From Microbaculum marinum (GTDB lineage: Bacteria; Pseudomonadota; Alphaproteobacteria; Rhizobiales; Tepidamorphaceae), in the NCBI RefSeq assembly GCF_042646165.1, contig NZ_JBHRTC010000015.1: 64,000 nt of DNA; one strand, 5' to 3'. A program made the translations under genes and the position numbers. Under the pieces are notes generated by a model. That model did no database searches, was not told where the DNA came from, and saw nothing but the letters and a program-made list of their open reading frames with translations. Positions 8,334 to 17,388 of this stretch are shown piece by piece; position 1 is the stretch's first letter, and the number at the start of each line of letters is the position of its first letter.

Positions 8334-8537
8334 ATGAAACGCCCCAATCCGCTCCCGCCCGACCAGATGACGCCCGCAGAGCGCCGTGCCGAATTATGCG
8401 GTCTGCTGGCGCTCGGGCTGGTTCGGCTACGGATGCGGGATGGGGGCGAAGTATCTGAGGATACTGGAGAACGTTGCCTACACTATCCGCCCGACCAATG
8501 CCGTCATGCAACTCCAACTCATCGGAGAAATGCATGA
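8334..8537 (+). CDS. Small protein (67 aa) at the head of the recombinase cassette
   Basis: Starts at the ATG at 8334 (MKRPNPLPPDQM), after which a MTPAERRAEL helix and a LLALGLVRLRMR segment follow; the end is His/Arg-rich (TPTHRRNA). I have seen similar small proteins immediately upstream of DUF2924 and serine recombinase genes in alphaproteobacteria; their role is not known to me. The stop overlaps the next start (ATGA), so expression is coupled. A longer reading frame from 8223 lacks a ribosome site and is less likely. Confidence 0.62.
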   Translation: MKRPNPLPPDQMTPAERRAELCGLLALGLVRLRMRDGGEVSEDTGERCLHYPPDQCRHATPTHRRNA

Positions 8538-8989
8538 ACAAGCCCGATCCTATCCCCGCGCGCCTGGCCGCGCTGAAGACCACGCCGACGCCCGACCTGA
8601 AGCAACAGTGGCGCGACCTGTTCGACAGCGAGCCGCCACCGTTCAACCGCCGCTACCTCGAGTCCCGCCTGGCATACCGAATCCAGGAACTCGCCTATGG
8701 CGGGCTGAAGCCCGAAACGACACGGCGTCTGGAACGGCTCGGCGAGGAACTGGACGGCGGCGACAGGAAGAAGCGTGGCATGCGCGCCGACCGTGACCGC
8801 CCGATCACCGGCACGCGGCTGCTGCGCGAATGGCAGGGTGTCGAGCAGGTCGTCACCGTCACCACCGACGGCTTCGAGTGGCAAGGTCGGCCGTACAAGT
8901 CGCTGTCGGCCATCGCCCGCGCCATCACCGGCACCCGCTGGAACGGGTGGGTCTTCTTCGGCCTCAAGAACCACAGGGGGCGGACATGA
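8534..8989 (+). CDS. DUF2924 protein
   Basis: A 151-residue protein with the DUF2924 hallmarks: an N-terminal ALKTTPTPDLKQQWRDLF stretch, then ESRLAYRIQELAYGG and a LKPETTRRLERLGEEL helix. The C-terminus ends in an SLSAIARAITGTRWNGWVFF segment, which resembles a small DNA-binding fold. DUF2924 genes are regularly found directly before large serine recombinases in alphaproteobacterial elements and may be an accessory or control factor for them (inference from context). ATGA overlaps on both sides couple it to the genes before and after. Confidence 0.85.
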   Translation: MNKPDPIPARLAALKTTPTPDLKQQWRDLFDSEPPPFNRRYLESRLAYRIQELAYGGLKPETTRRLERLGEELDGGDRKKRGMRADRDRPITGTRLLREWQGVEQVVTVTTDGFEWQGRPYKSLSAIARAITGTRWNGWVFFGLKNHRGRT

Positions 8990-10311
8990 CGAAGCCGCCC
9001 GAAAAATCGAAGGTCGTCCGCAAGCTGCGCTGTGCGGTCTACACCCGCAAATCCTCCGAGGAAGGGCTGGAGCAGGAGTTCAACAGCCTCCACGCCCAGC
9101 GAGAGGCGTGCGAGGCGTACATCGCCAGCCAGCGGTCCGAGGGTTGGGTGCTCGTCCGCGATCAGTATGACGATGGCGGCATCTCGGGCGGTACGCTGGA
9201 GCGCCCCGGATTGAAGCGGCTGCTGGAAGACATCGAGGACGGGCTGGTCGACGTGGTGGTGGTCTACAAGATCGACCGCCTCAGCCGCTCGCTCGCCGAC
9301 TTCGCCAAGCTGGTCGAGGTGTTCGACCGGAACGCCGTGACCTTCGTCTCGGTGACGCAGTCGTTCAACACGACCACGTCGATGGGGCGGCTGACGCTGA
9401 ACATCCTGCTGTCCTTTGCCCAGTTCGAGCGCGAGGTCACGGCCGAGCGCATCCGCGACAAGGTCGCCGCGAGCCGAAAGAAGGGGATGTGGATGGGCGG
9501 CGTCCCGCCCTACGGATATCGCGTCGAGAACCGGAAGCTGGTGGTCGACGAAGAGCACGCCGAGCACGTTCGCTGGATCTTCGGCCGCTTCCTCGAGATC
9601 GGGTCCTGCACGGAACTGGCGCGGGAGGTCGCGAAGCGCGGCATCCGCACGCCGCGCGGCAACCGGATCGACAAGAAGTACATCTACCGGATGCTGAACA
9701 ACCGCGCCTATATCGGCGAGGCTGTGCACAAGGGCGACAGCTATCCCGGCGAGCACGACGCCATCATTGATCCCGAGATTTGGGACCGCGTCCACGCCAT
9801 CCTGCAGGAGAGTCCGCGCAAGCGCGCCGCGCGCACCCGCGCCGACACGCCCGCGCTGCTGAAGGGGCTGCTGTTCGGGCCCGATGGCGCCGCCTTCTCG
9901 CCGACGCATACCCGCAAGGGCGACCGGCTCTATCGCTACTATGTCAGCCAGACCGTGCTGAAACACGGCGCTGGATCGTGCCCGGTGGGCCGCGTGCCAG
10001 CAGGGGATATGGAGGCCGCCGTCATCGATCAGCTGCGCGCTGTGTTCCGCCAGCCGGAGATCGTGGCCGGGACATGGAAGGCGGCACGCGCCCACACCGA
10101 CGATATCTCCGAGGCCGACGCCCGCGTGGCCCTGCAGCAGCTCGACCCGCTGTGGGACGAACTCTTCCCCACCGAGCAGGCACGCATCGTGACATTGCTG
10201 GTCGAGCGCGTGGACATCGGCACGGAAGGCCTGAACGTGCGGCTCCGTGTCGATGGCCTTGGCGGCCTTGCGCGAGAGATGTTGGCTGGAGACATGGGGG
10301 CGGCCGCATGA
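8986..10311 (+). CDS. Large serine recombinase / integrase
   Basis: A 441-residue site-specific recombinase. The N-terminal resolvase domain has the catalytic serine in YTRKSS (Ser23) and the conserved IDRLSRSLAD segment; the recombinase domain covers about residues 165-270 (GVPPYGYRVEN, GIRTPRGN, RMLNNRAYIGE). A zinc-ribbon-like part follows, but it shows only one clear Cys (near CPVGRVP), so a full Cys4 ribbon is not evident. It cuts and rejoins DNA through a 5'-phosphoserine link to integrate or excise the element. The start at 8986 overlaps the DUF2924 stop. Its natural target may be the junction near tRNA-Ser or the unseen left end. Confidence 0.93.
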   Translation: MTKPPEKSKVVRKLRCAVYTRKSSEEGLEQEFNSLHAQREACEAYIASQRSEGWVLVRDQYDDGGISGGTLERPGLKRLLEDIEDGLVDVVVVYKIDRLSRSLADFAKLVEVFDRNAVTFVSVTQSFNTTTSMGRLTLNILLSFAQFEREVTAERIRDKVAASRKKGMWMGGVPPYGYRVENRKLVVDEEHAEHVRWIFGRFLEIGSCTELAREVAKRGIRTPRGNRIDKKYIYRMLNNRAYIGEAVHKGDSYPGEHDAIIDPEIWDRVHAILQESPRKRAARTRADTPALLKGLLFGPDGAAFSPTHTRKGDRLYRYYVSQTVLKHGAGSCPVGRVPAGDMEAAVIDQLRAVFRQPEIVAGTWKAARAHTDDISEADARVALQQLDPLWDELFPTEQARIVTLLVERVDIGTEGLNVRLRVDGLGGLAREMLAGDMGAAA

Positions 10312-10709
10312 CCCGCGTGGCTCCGATCCCCGACACGGTGACGCTCTACGCCCCGTTCCGCGTCGTGAAGCGCGGCGGGCGGAAGGAGATGCAGTTGCCG
10401 GAAGGCGTCCGGCCAGACCGCAAGGCGGACAACACGCTGGTCAAGGCGCTGGCGCGTGCCTTCCGGTGGAAGCGGATGCTGGAGTCGGGCGAGTTCTCGT
10501 CGATTTCGGAGTTGGCCGAGAAGGAGGGTATCGCCTTCACCTACATGGCGCGGCTGATGCGGCTGTCGTTGCTGTCCCCGGCAATCGTCGATGCCATCAT
10601 GGACGGTCGCCAGCCCGCGAATGTCACGCTCGCCGACCTGATGGGTTCGTTCCCGCCCGACTGGCAAGAACAGCAGGCCCTCTGGACTGCAGACAGCGCG
10701 CAAGACTGA
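10308..10709 (+). CDS. ParB/KorB-like HTH protein of the recombinase cassette
   Basis: A 133-residue protein coupled by ATGA to the recombinase. Residues about 60-105 read as a helix-turn-helix: SISELAEKEGIAFTYMARLM, then LLSPAIVDAIMDGRQP, the arrangement of the ParB/KorB HTH and its following helix. A basic KRGGRKEMQLP segment precedes it. Small HTH proteins in this position may act as recombination directionality or regulatory factors; this is inference. The next gene is mod, so the whole set from 8334 to 16690 is likely one transcription unit. Confidence 0.6.
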   Translation: MTRVAPIPDTVTLYAPFRVVKRGGRKEMQLPEGVRPDRKADNTLVKALARAFRWKRMLESGEFSSISELAEKEGIAFTYMARLMRLSLLSPAIVDAIMDGRQPANVTLADLMGSFPPDWQEQQALWTADSAQD

Positions 10710-10746
10710 ATCGCGCGTGCAAACGGACAATTCCCGCGATAGGGTC

Positions 10747-13700
10747 ATGGAAAACAAGCCCTTTCTGCAAGTACTGGAATTCGCGCGCATGTCCGACAGC
10801 CTGACCGACCTGATCCTCTCCCTGATGCCCGAAGACGGATCGTCGATCGGCAATGGCGCGATGATGGCCCTGTTGCGCGAGCATGTGCCAGTGCTGTCCG
10901 ACGAGGACTACGCGGCCGCCCGCGATGAGTTGGTTGACGAAGGTGTCCTCGGGCGCGGGCGCGGGCGCGGTGGATCGATCTATCGAGCCGACGTGTCCGA
11001 CCTGACACTGGAGATGCAGGACGAGGACGAGCCGACGGAGCCTCGCGGCAAAGCCCGAAGCGCGAAAAAATCAGCGGCTTCACGCAGGTCCGGCGAACCG
11101 GTGCAGGTGCTGTCCTATCGTCATGGCGAGACGCGGGTGAACAACCCCGAGGTGGGGATGGTCCACGCCGGGACGGACCCGGACGGCGCGCGCACCACAT
11201 GGGCCTACGACCCGCACCTGGACCCGGTGCTGAACTTCGACTCTGCCCGCGCAGGGGTGGAAAAGCTGATCGACGACGCCCTGGCCAGCGATGACGCGCA
11301 GGCGATGAAGGACGCATTGCACGAGCTCAAGCGGCTCCAGCAGCCCTACCTCAACTGGACGGGCAAGGCCGAGCGGACGTCGTTCGACGTCGATACCGTC
11401 AGCCTGCACGTGCATGAGCGGGTGGACCCTGCGACCATCCTCGCCAACGCGGCGAAGCGGTTGAAGGGCAAGGATGCGGGCGCGCAATGGCGGCAACCCG
11501 ACCTGTTCGCAGCGCCGTTCGAGAACCTGCCGCTGCGCCAGGCGCTCGACTTCTACTCCCACGAAAAGGGCTGGTCGAACCGGCTGGTGTCGGGAGACAG
11601 CCTGCTGGTGATGAACTCGCTGCTGACCAAGGAAAGCATGGGCGGCAAGGTTCAGATGATCTACATCGACCCGCCCTACGGCATCAAATACGGGTCGAAC
11701 TTCCAGCCCTTCACGAACAAGCGCAAGCTTTCGGAATCAGACAAGGACGAAGACCTCACTCAAGAACCAGAGATGATCAAGGCGTTTCGGGACACTTGGG
11801 AACTCGGCATACATTCTTATCTCACCTACTTGCGAGATCGACTCATCCTTGCACGCGACTTACTCAGCAATAGTGGCTGTGTTTTTGTGCAGATTTCGGA
11901 CGAAAATGTTCACTTGGTTCGCGGAATACTTGATGAGATTTTTGGTACTCAGAATTTTGTTTCGCAGATTTCATTCTCAAAGACAGGCTCTGTTGCCGGA
12001 AGTCATCTAGGAAAAGTTTGTGACATTCTTCTGTTCTACGCAAAGGACAAGGACAATCTGAAATATCGAACGCTATATGAGAAAAAAGCCGATAACGGTG
12101 ATGATTTCTCTGAGGATCCGCTGAAGTCAGACGGATATCGCAGCACTACGACTGTCCCATATGTGTTTATGGGGAAGGAGTGGCCTTGCGCTCCCAATGA
12201 GCACTGGAAAGTGCCGATCCCCAATTTGGATAGAGTAGCGAAAGCAGGGAGAATTATTCCAAAGACAACTTCGCTTCGCTTAAGAAAAGAAGCCACAGAC
12301 TTTGAGTACAAGGTCTTTCATTCGATCTGGCTGGGCTTCGGCGGTGCGTCAAATATGCAGTATGTTGTCGAGACAAATATAAAAATTGTAGAGCGATGCA
12401 TTCTAATGACTACCGATCCGAGCGATCTGGTCCTCGATCTGACTTGCGGCTCGGGCACCACTGCCTTCGTGGCAGAAAAATGGGGGCGCCGCTGGATTAC
12501 CTGCGATACGTCCCGTGTGGCCATCACGCTTGCCAAGCAAAGATTGATGACCGCGGCTTTCGATTACTACTCGCTTAGATATCCACACGAAGGGTTGACT
12601 GGTGGTTTTGACTACGAGACGGCGCAGCGCATTACTCTGGGATCGATTGGAAGCAACAGTGACATCGACACAATTTGGTCTGAAGATCATCCGAAAATTC
12701 ATTCGGCGCTGACGGACCTGATTGCCGCATTGGCCACCGCTCCGCCGAAGCCTCTCAAGCCCGCGCAGGGCGTACGCAAGGGCAAGCCGGTGGACTTCGC
12801 CAAGGGCGAAACCCTACACGAATGGGAGGTGCCCTTCGACTGGCCCGAGGATTGGCCGGAAGCCGCCCGCGCGCCTTTTGACGCCTTTCACGCTGCCCGG
12901 CAGGCGATGCAGCGCCGCATGGACCAGTCCATCTCCGACCATGCCGATCAGGAAACGCTCTACGACAAGCCGCGCATCGACCGGAACCGCCTGCGCATCA
13001 CCGGGCCCTTCTCGGTCGAAGCGGTGCCCGCACCGACTGTCCTGTCGCTCGATGACAGCCTTCCGCCCGTTGAGGCAGACGACAGCATTGCCCGCACGGG
13101 CGAGACCTCGCGCCAGTCGCTCTGGCGCGACGAGCTTCTGAAGACCGGCGTCCGGGCGAAGGGCGGCGCGATGCTGCGCTTTGCCGAGTTCGAAACGCTG
13201 CCGGGTCTGCGCCACCTCCATGCCAGCGGATCGCTGGCCGATACCGGAGAGCGGGTCGTCGTCAGCTTTGGTCCCGAACACGCAGCCCTCGAACAGCGCC
13301 AGGTGGAACTGGCCCTGACCGAGGCCGAAACCCTGCGTCCCGCGCCGAAGTTCATCCTGTTCTGCGCCTTCACCTTTGACCCCGAGGCCGCCAAGGACAT
13401 TGACGAGGTCAACTGGCCCGGCGTCACGCTGCTCAAGGCGCAGATGAACACGGACCTGCTGACTGAGGATCTGAAGAAGGCGCGCTCCTCGAACCAGTCC
13501 TTCTGGCTGATGGGTCAGCCCGATGTAGAGCTGCGCAAACGCAAGGACGGGATGTGGGAGGTCGAGGTCAACGGCTTCGATTACTTCGATCCAAAGGCGG
13601 GCGACCTGGTGTCGGGCGGCAAGAAGCAGATCGCCATGTGGTCGCTGGACACCGATTACGACCAACGCTCCCTCATGCCCCATCAGGTGTTCTTTCCGAT

Positions 13701-13890
13701 GGCGGACGCCAAGGGCGGATGGAACCGGCTGAAGGCGACCGTCCGATCCGAACTGGACGAGGATCTGCTGGAGCAGTTCCATGGCACCGTGTCGCTGCCT
13801 TTTGCGGCGGGCGACAACCGGCGCATCGCGGTGAAGATCGTCGATGATCGCGGGATCGAGTCCCTCAAGATCATGCCGCTCGAGGGCTGA
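10747..13890 (+). CDS. mod: Type III restriction-modification DNA methyltransferase (Mod)
   Basis: A beta-class adenine methyltransferase: the catalytic motif IV (DPPYGIKY, about residue 308 from this start) precedes the SAM-binding motif I (DLTCGSGTTA, about residue 563). The stretch between them holds the target recognition domain. It would methylate one strand of an asymmetric site, protecting host DNA from the Res partner. The N-terminal 250 residues add a winged-helix-like domain. The gene is about 1047 residues, longer than the usual 600-700. Start choice is uncertain: GTG at 10717, ATG at 10747 or ATG at 10789; none has a strong ribosome site. Bases about 11.74-12.72 kb are much richer in A/T than either flank. 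Confidence 0.93.
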   Translation: MENKPFLQVLEFARMSDSLTDLILSLMPEDGSSIGNGAMMALLREHVPVLSDEDYAAARDELVDEGVLGRGRGRGGSIYRADVSDLTLEMQDEDEPTEPRGKARSAKKSAASRRSGEPVQVLSYRHGETRVNNPEVGMVHAGTDPDGARTTWAYDPHLDPVLNFDSARAGVEKLIDDALASDDAQAMKDALHELKRLQQPYLNWTGKAERTSFDVDTVSLHVHERVDPATILANAAKRLKGKDAGAQWRQPDLFAAPFENLPLRQALDFYSHEKGWSNRLVSGDSLLVMNSLLTKESMGGKVQMIYIDPPYGIKYGSNFQPFTNKRKLSESDKDEDLTQEPEMIKAFRDTWELGIHSYLTYLRDRLILARDLLSNSGCVFVQISDENVHLVRGILDEIFGTQNFVSQISFSKTGSVAGSHLGKVCDILLFYAKDKDNLKYRTLYEKKADNGDDFSEDPLKSDGYRSTTTVPYVFMGKEWPCAPNEHWKVPIPNLDRVAKAGRIIPKTTSLRLRKEATDFEYKVFHSIWLGFGGASNMQYVVETNIKIVERCILMTTDPSDLVLDLTCGSGTTAFVAEKWGRRWITCDTSRVAITLAKQRLMTAAFDYYSLRYPHEGLTGGFDYETAQRITLGSIGSNSDIDTIWSEDHPKIHSALTDLIAALATAPPKPLKPAQGVRKGKPVDFAKGETLHEWEVPFDWPEDWPEAARAPFDAFHAARQAMQRRMDQSISDHADQETLYDKPRIDRNRLRITGPFSVEAVPAPTVLSLDDSLPPVEADDSIARTGETSRQSLWRDELLKTGVRAKGGAMLRFAEFETLPGLRHLHASGSLADTGERVVVSFGPEHAALEQRQVELALTEAETLRPAPKFILFCAFTFDPEAAKDIDEVNWPGVTLLKAQMNTDLLTEDLKKARSSNQSFWLMGQPDVELRKRKDGMWEVEVNGFDYFDPKAGDLVSGGKKQIAMWSLDTDYDQRSLMPHQVFFPMADAKGGWNRLKATVRSELDEDLLEQFHGTVSLPFAAGDNRRIAVKIVDDRGIESLKIMPLEG

Positions 13891-13894
13891 ACCC

Positions 13895-16690
13895 ATGTCC
13901 CTCATCATCAACACGCCATTCGTCTGCCCGGCTCAGCATTGGATCGAGGGCAAGGGTGGCAAGCTCGAAATCAAGCCCGAGCGCCGCCCGGCGAGCTACG
14001 AGGTCTTCGACGCCCGCAACAACACGAAGCGGACAGAAGTGCTGGACCTGGTCAATACCATCCGCGCCCGGGTCGACGCCTGGCGCGAGGCGGGCTGGCC
14101 CGGCGTGACCATCGTGACCCGCAAGCTTCTGGAACACTGGCACGACCGAGACGCGCGACAGCACCCGTTCTATTTCTGCCAGCTGGAGGCAATCGAAACC
14201 TTGATCTGGTGGGTCGAGGGGGCGGAGGCATTCAAGCAGGGCATCGCGATCCCCGGCGACGGCGGGACCTGGGAGCGCCTTTGCAACAAGATGGCCACGG
14301 GCGCGGGCAAGACCACGGTGATGGCGATGATCATCACCTGGCAGGTCCTGAACGCGCTGACCTACCCGAAGCGGAACAAGGATTTCAGCCGCGCAGTGTT
14401 CATCGTGGCGCCCGGCCTGACTGTGAAGGAACGATTGCAGGTCCTGCTGCCCAGCGAGGGCTCTTATTACGACGAGTTCAACCTCTGCCCATCCGAGGCG
14501 CTGCGCCAGAAGCTGAACCAGGCCGAGGTGCTGATCGAGAACTGGCACACGCTGATGCCGCTGAAGGAGCAGGAACGCTCGGTCGTGAAGAAGGGCCGGG
14601 AGTCGGACGAGGCTTTCACCCGACGCGTGCTGGGCAAGCTGGCGGCACACAAGGATATCATCGTCATCAATGACGAGGCCCACCACGCCTATCGGAAACC
14701 GCCCGAAGTGAAGATCAGCAAGAAGATGGCCGCAGAGCAGGGGATTGACCTCGACGAGGCCACCCGCTGGATCGAGGGGCTGGACCGCATCCACAAGACG
14801 CGTCGCATCCAGCGCTGCTTCGACCTTTCAGCGACTCCGTTTGCGCCGACCGGCAAGAAGAGCACGGACACGGCGCTGTTCGACTGGATCATCTCGGATT
14901 TCGGGCTGAACGACGCGATCGAGGCCGGGCTGGTAAAGACGCCGCGCGTCGTGGTGCGCGACGATGCCTTGCCCGACGCGAGGACGCTGCGGTCGAAGCT
15001 CTATCACATCTACCGTGATCCTTCGGTCTCCGAGGATCTGAACAGGGCGAAGGCCGAACCGCACGAGGCACTGCCGAAGCTGGTGCAGGACGCCTATACG
15101 CTTCTCGGCGCGGACTGGCGCGAAACGCAGAGGCAGTGGCGAGAGGCAGGTCATCATTCCCCGCCGGTGATGCTTACGGTCTGCAACCGCACCGAGACGG
15201 CCGCGCGGGTCGAGCACTATTTCAACCAGGGCGACTCGCACTGGCCGGAGCTGCATGCGCCGAACAGGACGCTGCGTGTCGACTCAAAGGTGCTGGAGAA
15301 GGCGGAAATCGGCGAAGCCGCCACGTCCGACAAAGATTACGAGAACAGGCTGAAGGAAATCATCGAGGCTGCAAACCTGCCGGAGACACGAAAGCAGCAG
15401 CTTCAGGGGATGAAGAAGGAGGAACTGCTGCGTGAGATCGTCGACAATGTCGGCAAGCGCGGCGCTGCTGGCCAGGACCTGCAGAACGTCATCTCCGTCG
15501 CGATGCTGTCCGAAGGCTGGGACGCGAAGAATGTAACCCACATCATGGGCTTGCGCGCATTCACCTCGCAGCTTTTGTGCGAGCAGGTCGTCGGCCGCGG
15601 TCTTCGCAGGGTCTCTTACGACACGGACGAGAACGGGCTGTTCCTGCCAGAGTATGTGAACGTTTTCGGCGTTCCGTTGTCCATCTCGGAAACCGGGGAA
15701 GGTGGCGACCCGCCTCCACCCCCCAGACCGACCACCCAGATCGAGGTCATTCCTGATCGGGCACACCTTGAGATCAAGTGGCCCAATGTCCTGCGCGTCG
15801 AGACCGTGGTGAAGCCACAGCTGACCATGGCGTGGGACAAGGTGCCTGCACTTGAGCTCGACCCGGCCTCGACCCCCATAAGTGCTGAACTGGCCCCCGC
15901 CTTGGGAGGGGCCACAGACATGGGCAAGGTCACCGCGATCGATCTCGAACGCCTTCCGGACGGGTTTCGCCTGCAGAGACTTGTCTTTCAAGCTGCCAGA
16001 AAAGGCTTCGCCGAACTGCGGCACAGCTTCTCCGGAACCGAGGAGTACCTCGCGGCTCAGCTGGTGCGCATAGTCGAGACCTTTCTGAATTCGAAGCTTC
16101 TCGACATTCCGTCACTCTTCCACTCGGACCCATTGCGTCGCCGGATCCTGATCGCCTTGAACATCGATCTCGTCGTCCAGCACGTCATGCGTCATGTGAG
16201 CGAGCAGAATACTGAGCGCCTCACTCCGGTCTTTGATGAAGAGAACCCGATCGGCGCCACCGGTCAGATGCGCACCTGGTATACGACCAAGCCCTGCTTC
16301 CCGGCCATCAAGTCGCACATCAGCCACCTCGTCGGCGATTCGTCGTGGGAGGGACACGCGGCGAATGTGTTCGAGGGGCGGGACGACGTAGTCGCCTATG
16401 CGAAGAACGATCACCTCGGCTTCCAGATTCAGTATATGTGGGCCGGTTCACGTCGCCGGTATGTGCCCGACTTCCTTGTCCGGCTGTCTGTCGGCAAGAT
16501 GCTTGCCCTCGAAATCAAGGGAACCGACAGCCCCCAGAACAAGGCAAAGCGGGATGCGCTGAACGAATGGGTAAAGGCCATCAACGCGTCGGGTGGTTTT
16601 GGGTGCTGGTCATGGGATGTCGCCTTCAAGCCGGGCGACGTACAGGACATCATCACGAAACACACGGCCGTTGCCGAGCCAGTTGAATAG
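13895..16690 (+). CDS. res: Type III restriction enzyme helicase/endonuclease (Res)
   Basis: A 931-residue protein. Superfamily 2 helicase motifs are clear: Walker A (MATGAGKTTVMAM, about residue 133), DEAH-type motif II (INDEAHHAY, about 260) and motif VI (QVVGRGLRR, about 565). The C-terminus carries a PD-(D/E)xK nuclease: PDFLVRL at about 858 and LALEIKG at about 870. With Mod it cuts DNA after ATP-driven translocation between inverted unmethylated sites. It follows mod by four bases, and both domains look intact, so the system appears functional. GC content is high throughout, unlike the core of mod. Confidence 0.94.
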   Translation: MSLIINTPFVCPAQHWIEGKGGKLEIKPERRPASYEVFDARNNTKRTEVLDLVNTIRARVDAWREAGWPGVTIVTRKLLEHWHDRDARQHPFYFCQLEAIETLIWWVEGAEAFKQGIAIPGDGGTWERLCNKMATGAGKTTVMAMIITWQVLNALTYPKRNKDFSRAVFIVAPGLTVKERLQVLLPSEGSYYDEFNLCPSEALRQKLNQAEVLIENWHTLMPLKEQERSVVKKGRESDEAFTRRVLGKLAAHKDIIVINDEAHHAYRKPPEVKISKKMAAEQGIDLDEATRWIEGLDRIHKTRRIQRCFDLSATPFAPTGKKSTDTALFDWIISDFGLNDAIEAGLVKTPRVVVRDDALPDARTLRSKLYHIYRDPSVSEDLNRAKAEPHEALPKLVQDAYTLLGADWRETQRQWREAGHHSPPVMLTVCNRTETAARVEHYFNQGDSHWPELHAPNRTLRVDSKVLEKAEIGEAATSDKDYENRLKEIIEAANLPETRKQQLQGMKKEELLREIVDNVGKRGAAGQDLQNVISVAMLSEGWDAKNVTHIMGLRAFTSQLLCEQVVGRGLRRVSYDTDENGLFLPEYVNVFGVPLSISETGEGGDPPPPPRPTTQIEVIPDRAHLEIKWPNVLRVETVVKPQLTMAWDKVPALELDPASTPISAELAPALGGATDMGKVTAIDLERLPDGFRLQRLVFQAARKGFAELRHSFSGTEEYLAAQLVRIVETFLNSKLLDIPSLFHSDPLRRRILIALNIDLVVQHVMRHVSEQNTERLTPVFDEENPIGATGQMRTWYTTKPCFPAIKSHISHLVGDSSWEGHAANVFEGRDDVVAYAKNDHLGFQIQYMWAGSRRRYVPDFLVRLSVGKMLALEIKGTDSPQNKAKRDALNEWVKAINASGGFGCWSWDVAFKPGDVQDIITKHTAVAEPVE

Positions 16691-16735
16691 TTCTGGCACA
16701 AGATCGTCCTCGAATCCTGGCTGGACTGCGAACGA

Positions 16736-17125
16736 CTATCTCGGCAGTTTGGCTGCTTCGTTGCCGACGATTCCTGAAAGGAATGCCTCGTCCAGCTTCG
16801 GCTCGTCCCATCGCTCGGCGACGGCCAGCCAACGGTCGAGGTGGTCGCGGAACCCCGGATCGCCAGCCTTGAGGTGAAACGTGTAGAGTCGGTCGACAAT
16901 CTGCCGCATCAGGTGTCGCATCCGGTCGTCGTCGAGATGGGATGCATCGGTCCAGGGAATCTGCCGACCGTCGGCGTCAGTGATGAATACGTCCGAATAG
17001 TCGCCCGCGTGGGTGACCGGGACAGTCCCGGCGTGCAGTTCCTCGATTCCCGTATTGCGCACACAGATCATCGCCATCAGCTGCGCCAGCCGGGCAGCGA
17101 TACGAGCCTCGTCGGCCGGTTTCAT
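16736..17125 (-). CDS. Hypothetical protein, 129 aa
   Basis: Not a family I can name. The sequence is acidic and helical: an N-terminal EARIAARLAQLMAMICVRN helix, an HAGDYSDVFITDADGRQIPW beta segment and a C-terminal helix set. Proteins of this look occur in alphaproteobacterial mobile elements beside DUF6429 genes, as here: the ATG at 17125 overlaps the upstream stop (ATGA). It is convergent with res. A toxin-antitoxin role would be a guess, as no toxin motif is seen. Confidence 0.6.
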   Translation of the reverse strand: MKPADEARIAARLAQLMAMICVRNTGIEELHAGTVPVTHAGDYSDVFITDADGRQIPWTDASHLDDDRMRHLMRQIVDRLYTFHLKAGDPGFRDHLDRWLAVAERWDEPKLDEAFLSGIVGNEAAKLPR

Positions 17126-17388
17126 GGGTCGGACCTTTGTGGATCGTTCGAGTGCGGTTTCATGAACAACTCGGCAAGAGTCGCTTCGGCTCGGGCCAGT
17201 CCGGCTTCCGTCAGAGCGAGCGATTTCGCCTTGCCGACGGGATCGTGGATCAGGCCCTTCGCGTGCAGCCGGTCGCTGATGGACCAGTCGATCCCTTTCC
17301 AGACACGGTTGCTGTCATGCAAGGTCAGGCTGAGGATGGCCAGCGCCGCGTCATCAAGTTTGTCGGTGTCGAGGTCCAATTCCGTCAT
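17122..17388 (-). CDS. DUF6429 protein, 88 aa
   Basis: The DUF6429 signature is visible at the N-terminus (LDTDKLDDAALAILSLTLHD, then a VWKGIDW segment and a DRLHAKGLIHDP segment), a small domain that resembles a winged helix. GGAGG lies six bases before the ATG at 17388; a longer frame from 17421 is not needed. It is the last gene before the tRNA-facing edge of the element and is coupled to the 129-residue gene. Confidence 0.75.
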   Translation of the reverse strand: MTELDLDTDKLDDAALAILSLTLHDSNRVWKGIDWSISDRLHAKGLIHDPVGKAKSLALTEAGLARAEATLAELFMKPHSNDPQRSDP

